Shown here in pieces: positions 1-11,063 of a stretch of DNA of 64,000 nt (positions are counted from its first letter, which is position 1; each line of letters starts with the position of its first letter). This DNA comes from Zantedeschia hybrid cultivar. Taxonomy: Eukaryota; Streptophyta; Magnoliopsida; Alismatales; Araceae. Under the pieces are notes generated by a model that worked only from the letters and a program-made list of their open reading frames with translations, ran no database searches and was not told the origin of the DNA. The position numbers and the translations under genes were made by a program. Location: assembly GCA_030544215.1 (NCBI GenBank), contig JARZZO010000012.1, forward strand, positions 43,005,194-43,069,193, given 5' to 3'.

Positions 1-80
1 ATCCTGGTTTGGTTCCAAATTAATGATTCGGTACCCATTTAGTAATCGGATTCCCGATTATAGGGTGGCGGGTCATTACA
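1..80 (+). repeat. 3' end of the 5' LTR of element A
   Basis: Matches 7274-7353 over all 80 bases except three substitutions, and ends in the canonical CA (…GTCATTACA) directly before the primer site. The remainder of this LTR lies left of the window. Confidence 0.93.
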
Positions 81-83
81 GTT

Positions 84-95
84 TGGTATCAGAGC
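84..95 (+). other. Primer binding site of element A (initiator-Met tRNA type)
   Basis: TGGTATCAGAGC lies 3 bases after the LTR end. It is the standard plant LTR-retrotransposon site complementary to the 3' end of initiator methionine tRNA, where minus-strand DNA synthesis is primed. Confidence 0.95.
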
Positions 96-238
96 ATATG
101 GTCTGGCAAATAAATAAATAACTAGGTTAAATATCGTAAGTCCGGCAAATAAATACATTATCCTGTACAGGCACGTTGGTAGTATAGGTTTTAGGATCCT
201 AATTAGGACCTTTTGATTTTGTAATTGTAGGCGAGTTG

Positions 239-3200
239 ATGGCTCCCATGAAGAGGATGCCGGTTATTCGAGAGCGGGGAGATGCCCCTAGTGGATCCGA
301 GGCAGGGAGGCCGAGTGTAGAGCAGTTTATGGAGGCCATGATGAACACTATGGCTAGATACCAGACGCGAGATCCTAGTGAGAGTTCTAGTGCTCGAGGA
401 GGGTCCACAGCTACCCTTGAGAGGTTCCTGAAACTGAGGCCACCTCACTTCACTGGTCGTCCCGACCCTGATGAGGCCATTCATTGGCTTAGAGAGATAG
501 AGAAGACGTTCGATACCATGGACTGCCCAGCAGTAGAGAGGACCCCATTGGCTACCTTTATGCTGAAGGATAGCGCTTATGACTGGTGGACTACATTAAA
601 GAGTTTGTCGTATCAGGACAGGAGTCTTAGGGAAATTTTATGGGAGACCTTTGTTAAGGAGTTCAATGCACAGTATTTCTCTAGACATGTTCAGAGAGCC
701 AAGGAGAGGGAGTTTATGGATTTGACGCAGGGGAGTATGACGGTCCTCGAATATCAGGCGAAGTTTGTTTCCCTGGGTCGGTTCGTGCCTTTCATATCTG
801 GGGACGAGGAGCGTCGTACGGAGAGGTTTGTGGACGGACTAAGGCTCAGTCTGAGGAACTTCGTGGCATCTCACTGTTGCACGGATTTGGCTTATGCGGT
901 TAGATGTGCGGCAGCTGTAGAGGCTCAGCAGATCCAGTCGGCCCGAGAGAGAGGACAGGCTGTTCAGGGGCCAGTGCGTGGCAGGGGCAAGGCTGCGGCA
1001 CCGACTCCCTCGGTCGGATCGGGATCGTCGTCACTCGGCTCCCGATTCAGGAGGTTCTTCAGAGGCGGTGGCAGCAGTAGTGGTAGCAACGGCAGCAGCA
1101 GGCCCAGGCAGGGTCAGCAGGGTCAGTCTGCATCCAGTGCACAGCAGGAGCCAGCTCAGAGACTTCCGGCAGTCTGCCAGCACTGTGGGGGTGCCCATGG
1201 CGGGACTCAGTGTCCCACTCTTCCCAGGAGGTGTTTTACTTGCGGCCAACAGGGCCATTTGGCGAGGCAGTGCCCGCAGGGGCATGGTCATGGTCAGGGT
1301 TCAGGTGATCAGAAGAAGCCGAGGACCCAGGGAAGAGTTCTAGCTATCACCAGGAGGGAGGCTCGCGCGTCCAACTTGGTTGAAGGTACACTTTCTATCC
1401 TTGGGAACTCTGCACATGTACTGATCGATTCGGGCGCTTCGCATTCCTTCATTTCTGAGCAGTTCCTTGATATTCTTTCTGCACCCGTTGATGAGTTATC
1501 TGATGGCTTGATGGTAGAGGTTCCTTCTGGAGACTTTATGATATCTTATAATTGTTTGAGGAATGTTCCCTTGACCATTGAGGGTCATGTGCTACCGGCC
1601 CAGTTGGTTGTACTTGCTATTCGTGACTTTGATATCATCCTGGGCATGGATTGGTTGGAAGCCTTTTATGCTGAGGTGGACTGCCACAGGAAGAGGGTGC
1701 GCTTCTCTATTCCGGACATCCCGACCTTCTTTTTCCAAGGTATTAGGTTTTCCTCTCGAGGCATTCTCATTTCTGCCTTTAAGGCACGGAGGTTGCTTGC
1801 TGGTGGCTGTGAGGCTTTCCTTGCCTCTGTTGTTGTTTCTGATGTCCGTTCTAGTCCCAGTCCTTGGGAGGTGCCCGTGGTTTGTGATTTCGTAGATGTG
1901 TTTCCTGAGGAGCTGCCTGGCCTTCCTCCTCAGCAAGAGGTTGAGTTTACCATTGAGCTTGCACCAGGTACGGTGCCCTTGTCTAAGGCCCCGTATCGGA
2001 TGGCGCCAGCCGAACTAGCTGAGTTGAAGGCGCAGTTGCAGGAGTTGCTGGACAAGGGTTTCATTCGTCCCAGTACATCTCCATGGGGTGCTCCAGTTCT
2101 GTTTGTTAGAAAGAAGGATGGTTCTCTGAGGTTGTGCATCGATTATAGGCAGCTGAACCAGGTGACAATAAAGAATAAGTACCTGCTTCCAAAGATCGAT
2201 GATTTGATGGATCAGCTGCAGTCTGCGAGGGTGTTTTCCAAGATTGACCTGAGATCTGGATATTATCAAATGAGGATTCGGGATGTGGATGTTAGCAAGA
2301 CGGCTTTTAGAACTCGGTATGGACACTATGAGTTTTTGGTTATGCCCTTCGGCTTGACCAATGCTCCGGCAGCCTTTATGGATTTAATGAACCGAGTCTT
2401 TAGGGCCTATCTGGATCAGTTTGTGGTGGTATTCGTCGATGATATTTTGATATATTCTTCTTCTGAGGAAGAGCACGCCACTCACCTTCGGGCGGTGTTG
2501 CAGGTCCTAAGGGAGCACCAACTCTATGCCAAGTTCAGCAAATGCGAATTCTGGCTAGACAAGGTGCACTTTCTTGGGCATGTCATTTCTAGGGAGGGCA
2601 TCGCAGTGGATCCGGCCAAGATCGAGGTGGTGATAGATTGGAGCAGGCCGACTTCAGTGACGGAGATCAGGAGCTTTCTGGGGCTTGCTGGTTATTACAG
2701 GCGGTTTGTTCAGGGGTTTTCTTCTATAGCGGCCCTCTTGTCGAGGTTGACTCGAAAGGGAGTTCGTTTTGTGTGGACTGAGGATTGTGAGCAGAGTTTT
2801 GTTGAGCTAAAAACTCGCCTCACGTCAGCCCCAGTGCTGGTGCTTCCATCTGGGACGGGTGGATTTGTGGTTTACTCGGATGCGTCCCGTCGAGGTCTAG
2901 GCGCAGTCCTTATGTAGCAGGGCAGGGTAGTTGCTTATGCTTCTCGGCAGCTGAAGAAGCATGAAGAGAACTATCCTACTCACGATTTGGAATTGACAGC
3001 TGTGGTGTTTGCACTTAAGATCTGGAGGCATTACTTCTATGGAGAGAAATTTCAGGTTTTTACCGATCATAAGAGCTTAAAATATGTGTTCACTCAGAGG
3101 GACCTGAATCTGAGGCAGCGGAGGTGGATGGAGTTCATTAAGGATTATGACTTTGACCTTTCTTATCATCCGGGCAAGGCGAATGTGGTAGCAGACGCCT

Positions 3201-4774
3201 TGAGTCGGAAGACGGTCATGTCATACCTTATGATTCAAGAATGGAGGTTGTTCGAGCAGATTGTAGAATCTTCCTTTAGGGTTCCGCGTGAAGATGACAG
3301 AGCCGTGTTGGCCATCTTGACTGTGAGACCAGCCGTGTATCATGCTGTGATTGAGGCTCAGAGGGCAGATGTTGAATTACCACAGATTCTCCAGAGGTCA
3401 GAGGTGGAATTATGGGATGACGGTACTGTCAGGTTCAGAGGTAGACTTTATGTTCCGACTGAGGAGGACGTGCGCAAGTGTGTGCTTGATGAGGCGCACC
3501 GTTCGAGGTATGCAGTACATCCTGGGATAACAAAGATGTATCATTGTTTGAAGAGGCACTTCTGGTGGCCTGGTATGAAGAAAGATGTGGCTGAATATGT
3601 GGCTAGATGCATGACTTGTCAGCAGGTTAAAGCCGAGCATCAGAGACCTGGAGGGTTGCTGCAGCCCTTGCCGATTCCAGAGTGGAAATGGGAACATGTA
3701 ACGATGGACTTTGTGATGGGATTGCCTACATCCCCTAGCAGGAGAGATGTCATCTGGGTCGTCGTTGATCGGCTGACCAAGTCGGCACACTTCCTAGCCA
3801 TTAGGAAGGACTGGTCGGTCGGCAAGCTGGCAAAGTTGTTTGTAGACCGGATCATCTCCTTGCACGGGATACCTTTGTCCATTGCATCAGATCGAGACCC
3901 AAGGTTCACTTCCAGGTTCTGGAAGAGCTTTCAGAAGGCATTGGGCACTCAGTTGGCCTTCAGCTCGGCCTATCATCTCGAGACTGATGGGCAGTCGGAG
4001 AGGACCATTCAGACCTTGGAGGATATGCTCAGGGCATGTTGCCTAGACTGGGGAGGTTCTTGGGAGCAGCATTTGTCCACCGTGGAGTTTGCCTACAACA
4101 ACAGCTACCATTCCAGTATCGGCATGGCACCTTACGAGGCTTTGTATGGGCGGCCGTGTCGATCTCCGGTGTGTTGGTCCGAGATCGGTGAAAGGCAGAT
4201 AACGGGACCAGAGTTAGTGCAGCAGTGTGCTGAGATTGCCAGGACAGTTCGGCAGAGGTTGACCGCAGCTCAGAGTAGGCAGAAGAGTTATGCTGACGTC
4301 AGACGGAGACCGCTGGAGTTTGAGGTTGGGGACCACGTGTTTCTTCGAATATCACCCTCCAAGGGTGTGATGAGATTCGGGAAGCAAGGCAAGTTGAGTC
4401 CGCGATATATTGGGCCTTTTCCCATTCTTGCTCGAATTGGGGAAACCGCGTATCAACTGGCCTTGCCGCCCAGTCTTGCAGGAGTGCACAATGTGTTCCA
4501 TGTTTCCTTGTTAAGAAAGTATGTTCAGGATCCGTCTCATGTGTTGGATTTTTCAGAGTTGGAGGTCGCAGAGGACCTGTCCTTTCTAGAGTATCCTGTT
4601 CGTATTGAGGATCGCAGAGAACAGGCCCTACGGAACAAGATTGTACCTTTGGTCAAGGTGATTTGGCGGTATCGCTCCGGAGGTGAGGCAACCTGGGAGC
4701 GAGAGGATGAGATGCGGGAACAGTTCCCTTACCTCTTTCGTAAGTTTCCTTGTGAACTTGTATCCCTGATTTGA
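239..4774 (+). CDS. gag-pol polyprotein of element A, interrupted by one in-frame TAG
   Basis: Encodes the capsid and the enzymes for reverse transcription and integration. The first ATG in frame is at 239; the frame is open to 4774 (1,512 codons) except for TAG at 2915-2917. Visible in order: gag domain (about residues 58-225), basic Ser/Gly-rich linker, two zinc-knuckle-like motifs (312-324 and the CCHC at 332-345), aspartic protease with D-S-G at 397, reverse transcriptase with F-V-D-D (catalytic pair 734-735), RNase H beginning near the Asp at 881, integrase zinc region, integrase catalytic D1157, D1218 and E1254 (35-residue spacing), and a C-terminal chromodomain-like segment ending in WEREDEMREQFPYLF. 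The stop replaces a residue just after RNase H begins, where relatives usually have Gln (CAG to TAG would be one change). As it stands, RNase H completion and integrase need readthrough or trans supply. There is no frameshift. Confidence 0.93.
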
Positions 4775-4815
4775 CCTTATTAATTATAGCAGTCAATTTC
4801 GGGGGCGAAATTCTT

Positions 4816-4830
4816 TTAAGGGGGGGAGAA
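4816..4830 (+). other. Polypurine tract of element A
   Basis: The run TTAAGGGGGGGAGAA abuts the 3' LTR and primes plus-strand DNA. The preceding gcgaaattcttt context is shared almost base for base with element B (before 20173) and, in weaker form, with element G. Confidence 0.9.
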
Positions 4831-6604
4831 TGTAAGGATCGTGACCTTCGGATCCGTTTTTCGGGGTCGGACCCTATAGTTTTGGCTACGTGATGTAGAC
4901 TGGATCTATCACGACCGGATTCCGAAGATGGAACCCTAAGTTTGGATCCGAGGCTAGGTCGGATCGGTGACGAGGCCCGACGGGGATCCGGATGGCGACG
5001 GAGGCGAAGCCGAAGGCCCGAGGCCGAGGGTGGCTCGGTCGGGCGTTGGCTTGTCTTCGGAAGCAGGGCCGAGACCCCTTCGGGCGGTGCGAAACTGGAT
5101 TTCCTTCGGACCGAGAGGCAGCCGGCGCTCGGCGTCGAGACCAGTGGGAGGAGTCCGAGGTCGGCGGCCGAGACCGACTCGGGATGATCGGCGACTCGAG
5201 GGTGCCACGTGGGCTGGCTTTGGGCCGCGTAGCGTACGGCACTGTCGTGTCAGAGTGTGGCCCTGACGTGTCGGCTGAACGGCGTGCCTCGGTCGACGCG
5301 TTTCAGAAATTTGTCCTTGCGGCCGTCACATCACCTGACGTGTCGGCTGGACCGCGTCTGCCTCGGTCGACGCGTTTTAGCCTGGTTAACCCCCGCGAGC
5401 CCTCCTTCTTTCCTCATTTTTCTCCTCCTCTCTTTCTCTCCTTCCCCTCCGGCGATCTCAGCGGCGATTCCTCCGCCACCCTCTTTTCCTCCCACCATTT
5501 CACCTCTCCCTCCACTCCATCCTCTACCTAGCTCCTACCACTGCCACCTCCATCTCCACTGCGGCGTTCTACTCTCCGGACGGCGGCCGACGTCACGGTG
5601 GAGCAAGGACGACCACGGCGGTACCGGCGGCGGCGTGGGGCGAGTCGGGTGGACGGCTTGAAGCTCGGAGGCGTTCAAGTGTCCGGTAGGGTGACGGTTC
5701 CCATAGCATCGCGTTTTAACCAAGTTTTTACCGTTTAAGCATGATTATGGATCTCTGGTTTTGGGGGGAAGAATGAGCATGTTTAGGTGCTCTTTTGATG
5801 ATATGGGGGATTTGCTTGAAGGTGATTTTCCTATGGATTGTATTGCCCCTCTTTCTCCTCTGTTTTTAAGTAACTTTGGGGTTTTATGGGTTGAAAGGGA
5901 GCCCTCGGGCCCATGGCAGATTTTGGGTTCCTGGGCGGGCTTGTCTTCGGATAGCGGGCCGAGACCCCTTCGAGCCGAGGCCCCTTCGGGCTGGTTGAAA
6001 GACGACGTGCATGGACGACGCCTTTTTGAAGGGCGTCGGGCCATCACGACGCCTTTGAGACAGAAATCGCCTGGCCGAGACCCCTTCGGCCCGAAGACTG
6101 TTTTACATGAACCTGTACATGGAGCTTGAATGGCGTCGGCCTGGGGCGACGCGATTCGAGACAGAACCTCACTAATTCATGCCAGTAAAACGTGTTCATA
6201 CTGCTAGATAGTTGGTTAATGCATGTTTTGATGCACTCGACAATGATGGATTCTTCATGACCGGATGGCACCGCGTGGTGTGTCGTGCGATCGTGGGCTT
6301 TTCACGTGACCGGATCGTACTGTGCCGGGTTTTGGTGTTTTGTGTTACTGTGGACCTGGAGTGACATTGTAGCGCTTTATCACCCTGTGCTGGTGGGGGC
6401 GTGAGCACAGCGCCAGTGGGGGCGTGGGAGGGGTGACGCCTAGTGAGAGAGGGTCACCTGGTGAACCCCGGGGTCAGCTAGTACCAGTGTCGGAATGGTA
6501 CATTCGGAGAGTCACTCATGCTGAGGGAAGGAGTAACCACCTGAGCCAGTTGGGCCGGAGTAGCTAGCATGCTATCCGAGGGGTTACTGTTTGGTCTCAG
6601 CGGG

Positions 6605-6713
6605 TCGGTGTTTCCTACCTTCGGTTGTGTGGTCGGTGTTTCCTACCTTCGGTTGTGTGGTCGGTGTTTCCTACCTTCGGTTGTGATCGGTGTTTCCTAC
6701 TCTCGGTTGTGTA
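6605..6713 (+). repeat. Tandem repeat, four units of about 28 bp, in LTR A
   Basis: Units of the form tcggtgtttcctaccttcgg plus tgtgtgg begin at 6605, 6633, 6661 and about 6687. The first two are identical, the third is 2 bases shorter and the fourth has a CT/TC change. Confidence 0.92.
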
Positions 6714-6791
6714 GCCGAGACACCTTCGGTCAGTGCTAAGCCGAGACACCTTCGGTCAGTGCTAAGACGAGACACCTTCGGTCAGTGCTAA
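6714..6791 (+). repeat. Tandem repeat, three 26-bp units plus a partial fourth, in LTR A
   Basis: The unit gccgagacaccttcggtcag + tgctaa begins at 6714, 6740 and 6766 (the third with one change), and a truncated fourth starts at 6792. It directly follows the 28-bp array; both units share an accttcggt core, so they may have a common origin. Confidence 0.92.
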
Positions 6792-7353
6792 GCCGAGACG
6801 CGAGTTGTTGGCTCCTTGATAGAATGATTCTAGAAATATGCATGTTATATTTCGAATGCACATGGTTCATATCGAGATATAGGAGTAGTGTACTTACTTC
6901 TGTGTTCGTTGCTTTACCGTTAGCCGTACCTTGCACTTGTGGGTGTGTGCGTGGGCAGTGGGGATCGAAGGATCCCTACTGAGTCTTGTCTTGAGACTCA
7001 CCCCTGCGGTTTTCAGGTGAGGACTCCCAGCACACTTAGAGCAGCGTGTACGGCCTTGGGGTGAGCGCCTTCAGCAGTTGTTCCGGGGTATGCCCCGACG
7101 TCGTTGTTGTTTATTTCTGGCCTGTATGTTTAATTATTTCTTTCAGTTGGAGTATGTAATTATTTGCTGTATCGAGTCGCATTGTAACAATTTTTAATTT
7201 ATGCACTTTCATTTCAATTCAATGCGATGTGATTGTTTAGCTTAGTTTATTATTTATTTCCCAGACTTACTAGATCCTGGTTTGGTTCCAAATTAATGAT
7301 TCGGTACCCATTTAGTAATCGGATTCTCGATTATAGGGTGGCAGGTCGTTACA

Positions 7354-7900
7354 TTAAGAGAGGTATTACACCTTTGGGACTGGAGAACTTCTCTAGGAGT
7401 GAAAATAGTCATAAGAATTGGGGTTTCAACTAGATCTATCTTATCAGGTAATGATTGTATGAACTGTTATGTTCTACTATAGATAAGCTAGTTATACGGT
7501 ATCTGTAGCTACCATATAATTAGCTTACCATAGTTTGCTAAGTAACATAAACGAATCTTAGTGCTCGAGACTTATTAAGTAAACACCAGCTTACAAATCC
7601 TTAGAGTGCATGAGGTTACCTTATGCTTATTCTAGTCAAACGTTTTCCTAAGTCCTACAATATTTCAAGCAAGGACTTAAGAATTAACTAGCTCATTGCC
7701 CTATCAATTGTTCTAGTTCCTTCTTGCAGCATATAACTTGGTAGGTTTATCTTGTCCTCTATACTTCACCACTGTGGGGTCGCTTTCCCCCTTAAAGAAA
7801 AGTAGATCCGTCCGTATAAACCTAATTCCTCACAATCCTATACCTATGTTCCTAGTTCAGTGGCTCAGGTTGATCATACTTATGTTCTCAGTTTGGAACT
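7354..7900 (-). other. Leader remnant of a minus-strand LTR element
   Basis: No coding sequence recognised. It lies between the end of element A and a reverse-oriented primer site at 7901, so read on the minus strand it is the expected position of a 5' leader. The assignment rests on position only. Confidence 0.4.
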
Positions 7901-7912
7901 ACTCTGATACCA
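7901..7912 (-). other. Primer binding site of a minus-strand LTR element
   Basis: actctgatacca is the reverse complement of TGGTATCAGAGT. It sits about 5 bases from an LTR-like terminus (tataacaccc at 7918), the normal geometry for a 5' LTR end on the minus strand. Confidence 0.7.
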
Positions 7913-8383
7913 TTCTCTATAACACCCTGCTGACCCGGTTCAATCATGCCAGCTTACTTCAAACCAGTGAGCGCGCCACAGTAGGAACAACCCAAACATA
8001 TACTTACTCCAGAGTGAGCACATACATACATCTATAACACCATGAATCAACCATCATAACCACAAATTTATCCACTAATAACAAATAACGTGAATTACAA
8101 TACTTGCCCAGAATCTCTAAACATATTCATGTACTATATCAATAAAGTAGTAGTTCGATCTTCAAGCTCTAAATCTCCTAGTCCCATAGCTTAACCTTTA
8201 CTTCTCCTTGTTTGAAAAATGTTAGGGAGCAAGGGTAAGTCTCATCTGACTTAGCAAGCACATAATATCACTACATGGCTTATCATATATATATAAACGT
8301 AAAAGGACAACATGATAATACCATATAATCATGTCATGATAGAATATAACATAACAAGTTTCAGCTAACATAGGGATCATGGC

Positions 8384-8640
8384 AAATCATGGTATGGTCA
8401 AAAGATCATGGTGTAGCATGGCGTGGCGTGGGTATAAACATAAAGATCATGGGATGGCATCATGGCATGACTTGACTTGATCTTGCATAACATCATGGCA
8501 TGGTTTGGCTTGATCATGGCATGGCATAAGTACAAGCATAATGGGGGCATGGCATAGCATCATGGCATAGAGATCATGGCATGGCAACATAGCGTGACAT
8601 CATAGTATGACGTGAGTATTATAAAGATGATGGTATAACA
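8384..8640 (+). repeat. Low-complexity block of degenerate catggcat repeats
   Basis: Many short copies of atcatggcatggc and variants (gatcatgg, catggcata, gtggcgtgg) follow one another without a fixed period. It lies inside the LTR fragment 7918-8945. No coding content. Confidence 0.75.
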
Positions 8641-8729
8641 TAGCATAGGCGTAGCATAAATCTTATCACTTGTTTAACCGGACATACAAAGGATTCTAGA
8701 GGTGGCCCCCACAAGCTCAAGGGATGGTT

Positions 8730-8925
8730 TCATGTTATGGCAGCTTCACCTCTACGGGTAGCCCTTTCCATAAGTAGCCTTTTCCTCCAAGCGGTGGTTC
8801 TACGCTACGGTAACCCTTTCCATAGGTAGCCCTTTCCTCCAAAGGGTGGCTCCTTGCTATGGCGGCTTTACCTCTAAGGGTAGCCCTTTCCATAGGTAGT
8901 CCTTTCCTCCCATAGCAACCTGCGT
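8730..8925 (+). repeat. Imperfect tandem repeat, about three units of 60-70 bp
   Basis: The block ggtagccctttccatagg followed by tagccctttcctcc recurs near 8757, 8810 and 8880, with intervening segments of the type gctatggcggctttacctct. The copies differ by substitutions and small indels. Confidence 0.75.
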
Positions 8926-8945
8926 GGCACTTAGTTCCCAAGCTA

Positions 8946-9452
8946 CCGGTTGGTTAATCATGTTAACATATATATGCAACGTGTCTAAATAATAAGTTTC
9001 AACGTGATATGAAATATTCCATTATGAATTGATCTCTCAATTATGTTTGAGATTTTTTGAAGATATCTTTGGAATTCTCTGTTGTTTGGATCTTTATCCC
9101 ATATTCTTTATTTCCTTTTAAGATCAGTCATGGTTAAAGCACATCCACATTGGCTGATAATCACTCCGCATGGAGAAACCTGCAAGATTTGTGACATAGG
9201 GTACTTTCCCTCGTGGAGGTTGATCGATTTCATTTGTTTCCTTTGTCGATCTCATCCAGATATGATTCGTTCCATTGATCTCTTTGAGTCACTTCATTGA
9301 TTGTTTTGAGAAAAATTCTCATCATATGATGTTGAGAGCGTGTCTCATCACACATTGGCACCACCTTTTCAGTTCATTTCGATTCATTCCATTCACCGTT
9401 GTTTGTGCCATTTCACTTCATTCTCCTGCAAAGTCAATGCCATGGTGGGGCA
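8946..9452 (+). other. 3' end of the internal region of a plus-strand Tat-like element
   Basis: No coding domain recognised (a 72-codon frame at 9082-9300 has no known motif). It ends in ggtggggcagc directly before TGTAGACACGC, which parallels the polypurine-tract/LTR boundary of element D (gaaggggcatt before TGTAGACACC at 29748). That supports reading it as the 3' untranslated end of a Tat-like element whose 3' LTR begins at 9453. Confidence 0.5.
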
Positions 9453-10635
9453 GCTGTAGACACGCTAATTTTAACTTCACACTGAGTAAATTTCATGTCA
9501 CAATTATAATGCCCTAAAATGTTCTGACTTTTAATCATTAATTATTTTTACTTATTTTTTCGAGAATTTTCTGAAAAGCGTCGCTCGTGGCAAACGTTAT
9601 TTAGATTTCTAGTTGAAATTAATTCGGATTCAAATTTTTTAATTGATAAGGATTAAATTGAATGGTGTCTTACATAGACGACGTGATTCAAATTTTCTAA
9701 TCCTTCCTGATTGCCAATTAGACTCTTAGTTAATTTCCTATTTATCTAAATAACGTCTTCCGTAAACGGTGCGATTTAGTTTCCTAATTGTTTTAGCTTT
9801 CCTTTGGATTTATCTTTCTTATTTTGGCCCCTCTAATTAGCTAATTGGCGTCGTCTTGGAATGACGCGATTCATAGGATTAATGATAAGTGTTGTTTGTC
9901 CGAGTTAATGCGGTTTTCATGGTGGGAAATATTTCTAACTCTTGAAAGTCTATCCATGGCAATTCAGAGGCCGTGGGAGACCCTTCTTGGAGTCAAATTA
10001 CTCTCAAATTACATTCTATGTATACATAACCCCTTTGGACCTTCAAAGAGATTGGGGATTACATTTTTTAGAGCTATATATATATATATATATATATATA
10101 TCATAACAAGGTGAAAGAAAAGGCTTCTTACAAAAAACGTGAGAAGGCTTTAAAGCTCTTTCTTCTCTATCCAACTTATCCCTTTGAAGCTTTGAAGAAT
10201 AATGGCTATAAAGGAGCCAACCTCTTTCTTTCCCCTTTTCTTTTCTACTTAGTTTTCTTAGTTTAGACTACTGTTTTTTGCTGATTTTCATTAGTTCATA
10301 GATCATTCATCACTTTCTTCTTCACACACTCACCACATTCAAACTAATCCCATTGCCTAGGGGTTTAAAAGAGAACATAAAAAGTGAGTTTCATAGTTTA
10401 GTTACATGTTGTTGATTCTTTTTAGAATAGATACTGCACTATAATCAAAGCTCTAATTCATTTCTATTATTATTTTTTATTTTCCCATGCAAGGATCCAA
10501 AGAAAAACATCAAAAAAAAGAGAGTAAAAAATCAGAAGGAAGGCTCTTCTTTTCGGCCAGCCGAAGAAGGGGAAATAGTTTCACAAAAATCTCCCTAATT
10601 GACAGGTAAGTAGCGATCACTTTTATTCTTTTGAG
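9453..10635 (+). repeat. Tat-like LTR, family C, plus orientation
   Basis: Begins TGTAGACACGC. Along most of its length it is the reverse complement of 36725-37050 joined to 46589-47313: for example the aagctttgaagaataatggc block at about 10186 mirrors 46600, and the gtttcatagtttagttac block at 10388 mirrors 36870. Similarity stops near 10635. It carries four GGCGTC-type inverted modules (9571-9604, 9658-9691, 9746-9779, 9841-9873). Its orientation is opposite to that of the C coding region next to it, which is unexpected for a normal LTR pair. Confidence 0.75.
10076..10101 (+). repeat. (TA)n microsatellite
   Basis: A run of about 13 TA dinucleotides inside the Tat-like LTR. The equivalent position in the inverted copy (around 46746) has only a short tatata run, so the tract expanded in one copy or contracted in the other. 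Confidence 0.9.
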
Positions 10636-10639
10636 GTCC

Positions 10640-11063
10640 TTGAGGCCTATAGACAATGATTGATTCGAAATGACTACTGAGTGGGAAATTCAGAGAAGAG
10701 GTGAGAGAAGCGAGAGCATCAGCTAGAATATTCTGATTCCGAGGGACATAGACAAAGATCAATTTGGTGAATAGCGGTATAAGCAGATGTGAGTTCTTGA
10801 TAAGGCTTGAGTTTAGGATCAAGAGTGCGACACTTAGTGAGCACTTGGCAAAGGATGAGTTGACTGTCACCTATAATTCGTAGTTTTGTGGCACCATGAA
10901 GATAAGCGGCCTCAAGGCCGGCTAGGAGAGTTTCATACTCAGCTATATTATTTGTCACAAGAAAAGCAAGTTGAAAGGCTTGAGGAATGGTGACATCTTT
11001 AGGTGATAAGAGAACAATGCCAATACCATTTCCGTAAGAATTCGGAGCTCCGTCAAAATGCAT
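10640..11063 (-). pseudogene. Additional (plant-type) RNase H of Tat-like element C
   Basis: On the minus strand the start MHFDGAPNSYGNGIGIVLLS, then TNNIAEYETLLAGLEAA and a later GDSQL block, match the second RNase H domain that marks Tat/Ogre gypsy elements and resembles cellular RNase HI. The end of the domain (VYVPRNQNILADALASL) is in a different frame, so a frameshift lies near 10790. Sequence stops at about 10640, where an LTR in the opposite orientation begins; integrase, which should follow, is absent. Confidence 0.8.

Larger units (their letters stand above)
1..7353 (+). mobile_element. Element A: Ty3/gypsy chromovirus, Tekay/Del-like, 5' LTR cut by window edge
   Basis: Order is partial 5' LTR (1-80), primer binding site, one gag-pol frame (239-4774), polypurine tract and a complete 2,523-bp 3' LTR (4831-7353). 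The 80 visible bases of the 5' LTR align without gaps to 7274-7353, with three differences. The C-terminal chromodomain-like tail and the integrase sequence style are those of plant Tekay/Del chromoviruses; this is family knowledge applied to motifs I can read. The 5 bases after the 3' LTR (ttaag) would be the target duplication, but the left copy lies outside the window. The single in-frame stop suggests a fairly recent copy. Confidence 0.93.
4831..7353 (+). repeat. 3' LTR of element A (2,523 bp)
   Basis: Begins TGTAAGGATCGTGACC after the polypurine tract and ends GGTCGTTACA. It is GC-rich in the first half and carries inverted GGCGTC/GACGC modules (5275-5306, 5994-6060, 6125-6160) and two subrepeat arrays (6605-6791). 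Its last 400 bases share clear blocks with the LTRs of element B (the acttgtgggtgtgtg block, ggatccctactgag, the ggggtatgcccc block and the final ggcgggtcgttaca-like end), so A and B are related families. Several GC-rich open frames on both strands (for example 4992-5531) have no recognisable domain and are not taken as genes. Confidence 0.93.
7918..8945 (-). repeat. LTR (probably 5' LTR) of a minus-strand gypsy-type element, right edge uncertain
   Basis: On the plus strand it starts TATAACACCCTGC, typical of reverse-complemented chromovirus LTR ends, although the terminal dinucleotide is TA instead of TG. It contains a low-complexity block and a local tandem repeat (listed separately). No partner LTR is visible, and the right boundary is placed only where the sequence style changes. 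Confidence 0.5.

Noticed and set aside
2915..2917. Programmed stop-codon readthrough in element A
   Set aside because: The stop lies inside RNase H and not at the gag/pol boundary, and relatives encode an amino acid here. A simple mutation is more likely.
4992..5531. 179-codon frame in LTR A
   Set aside because: Low-complexity, GC-driven, overlapped by open frames on both strands, no recognisable motif.
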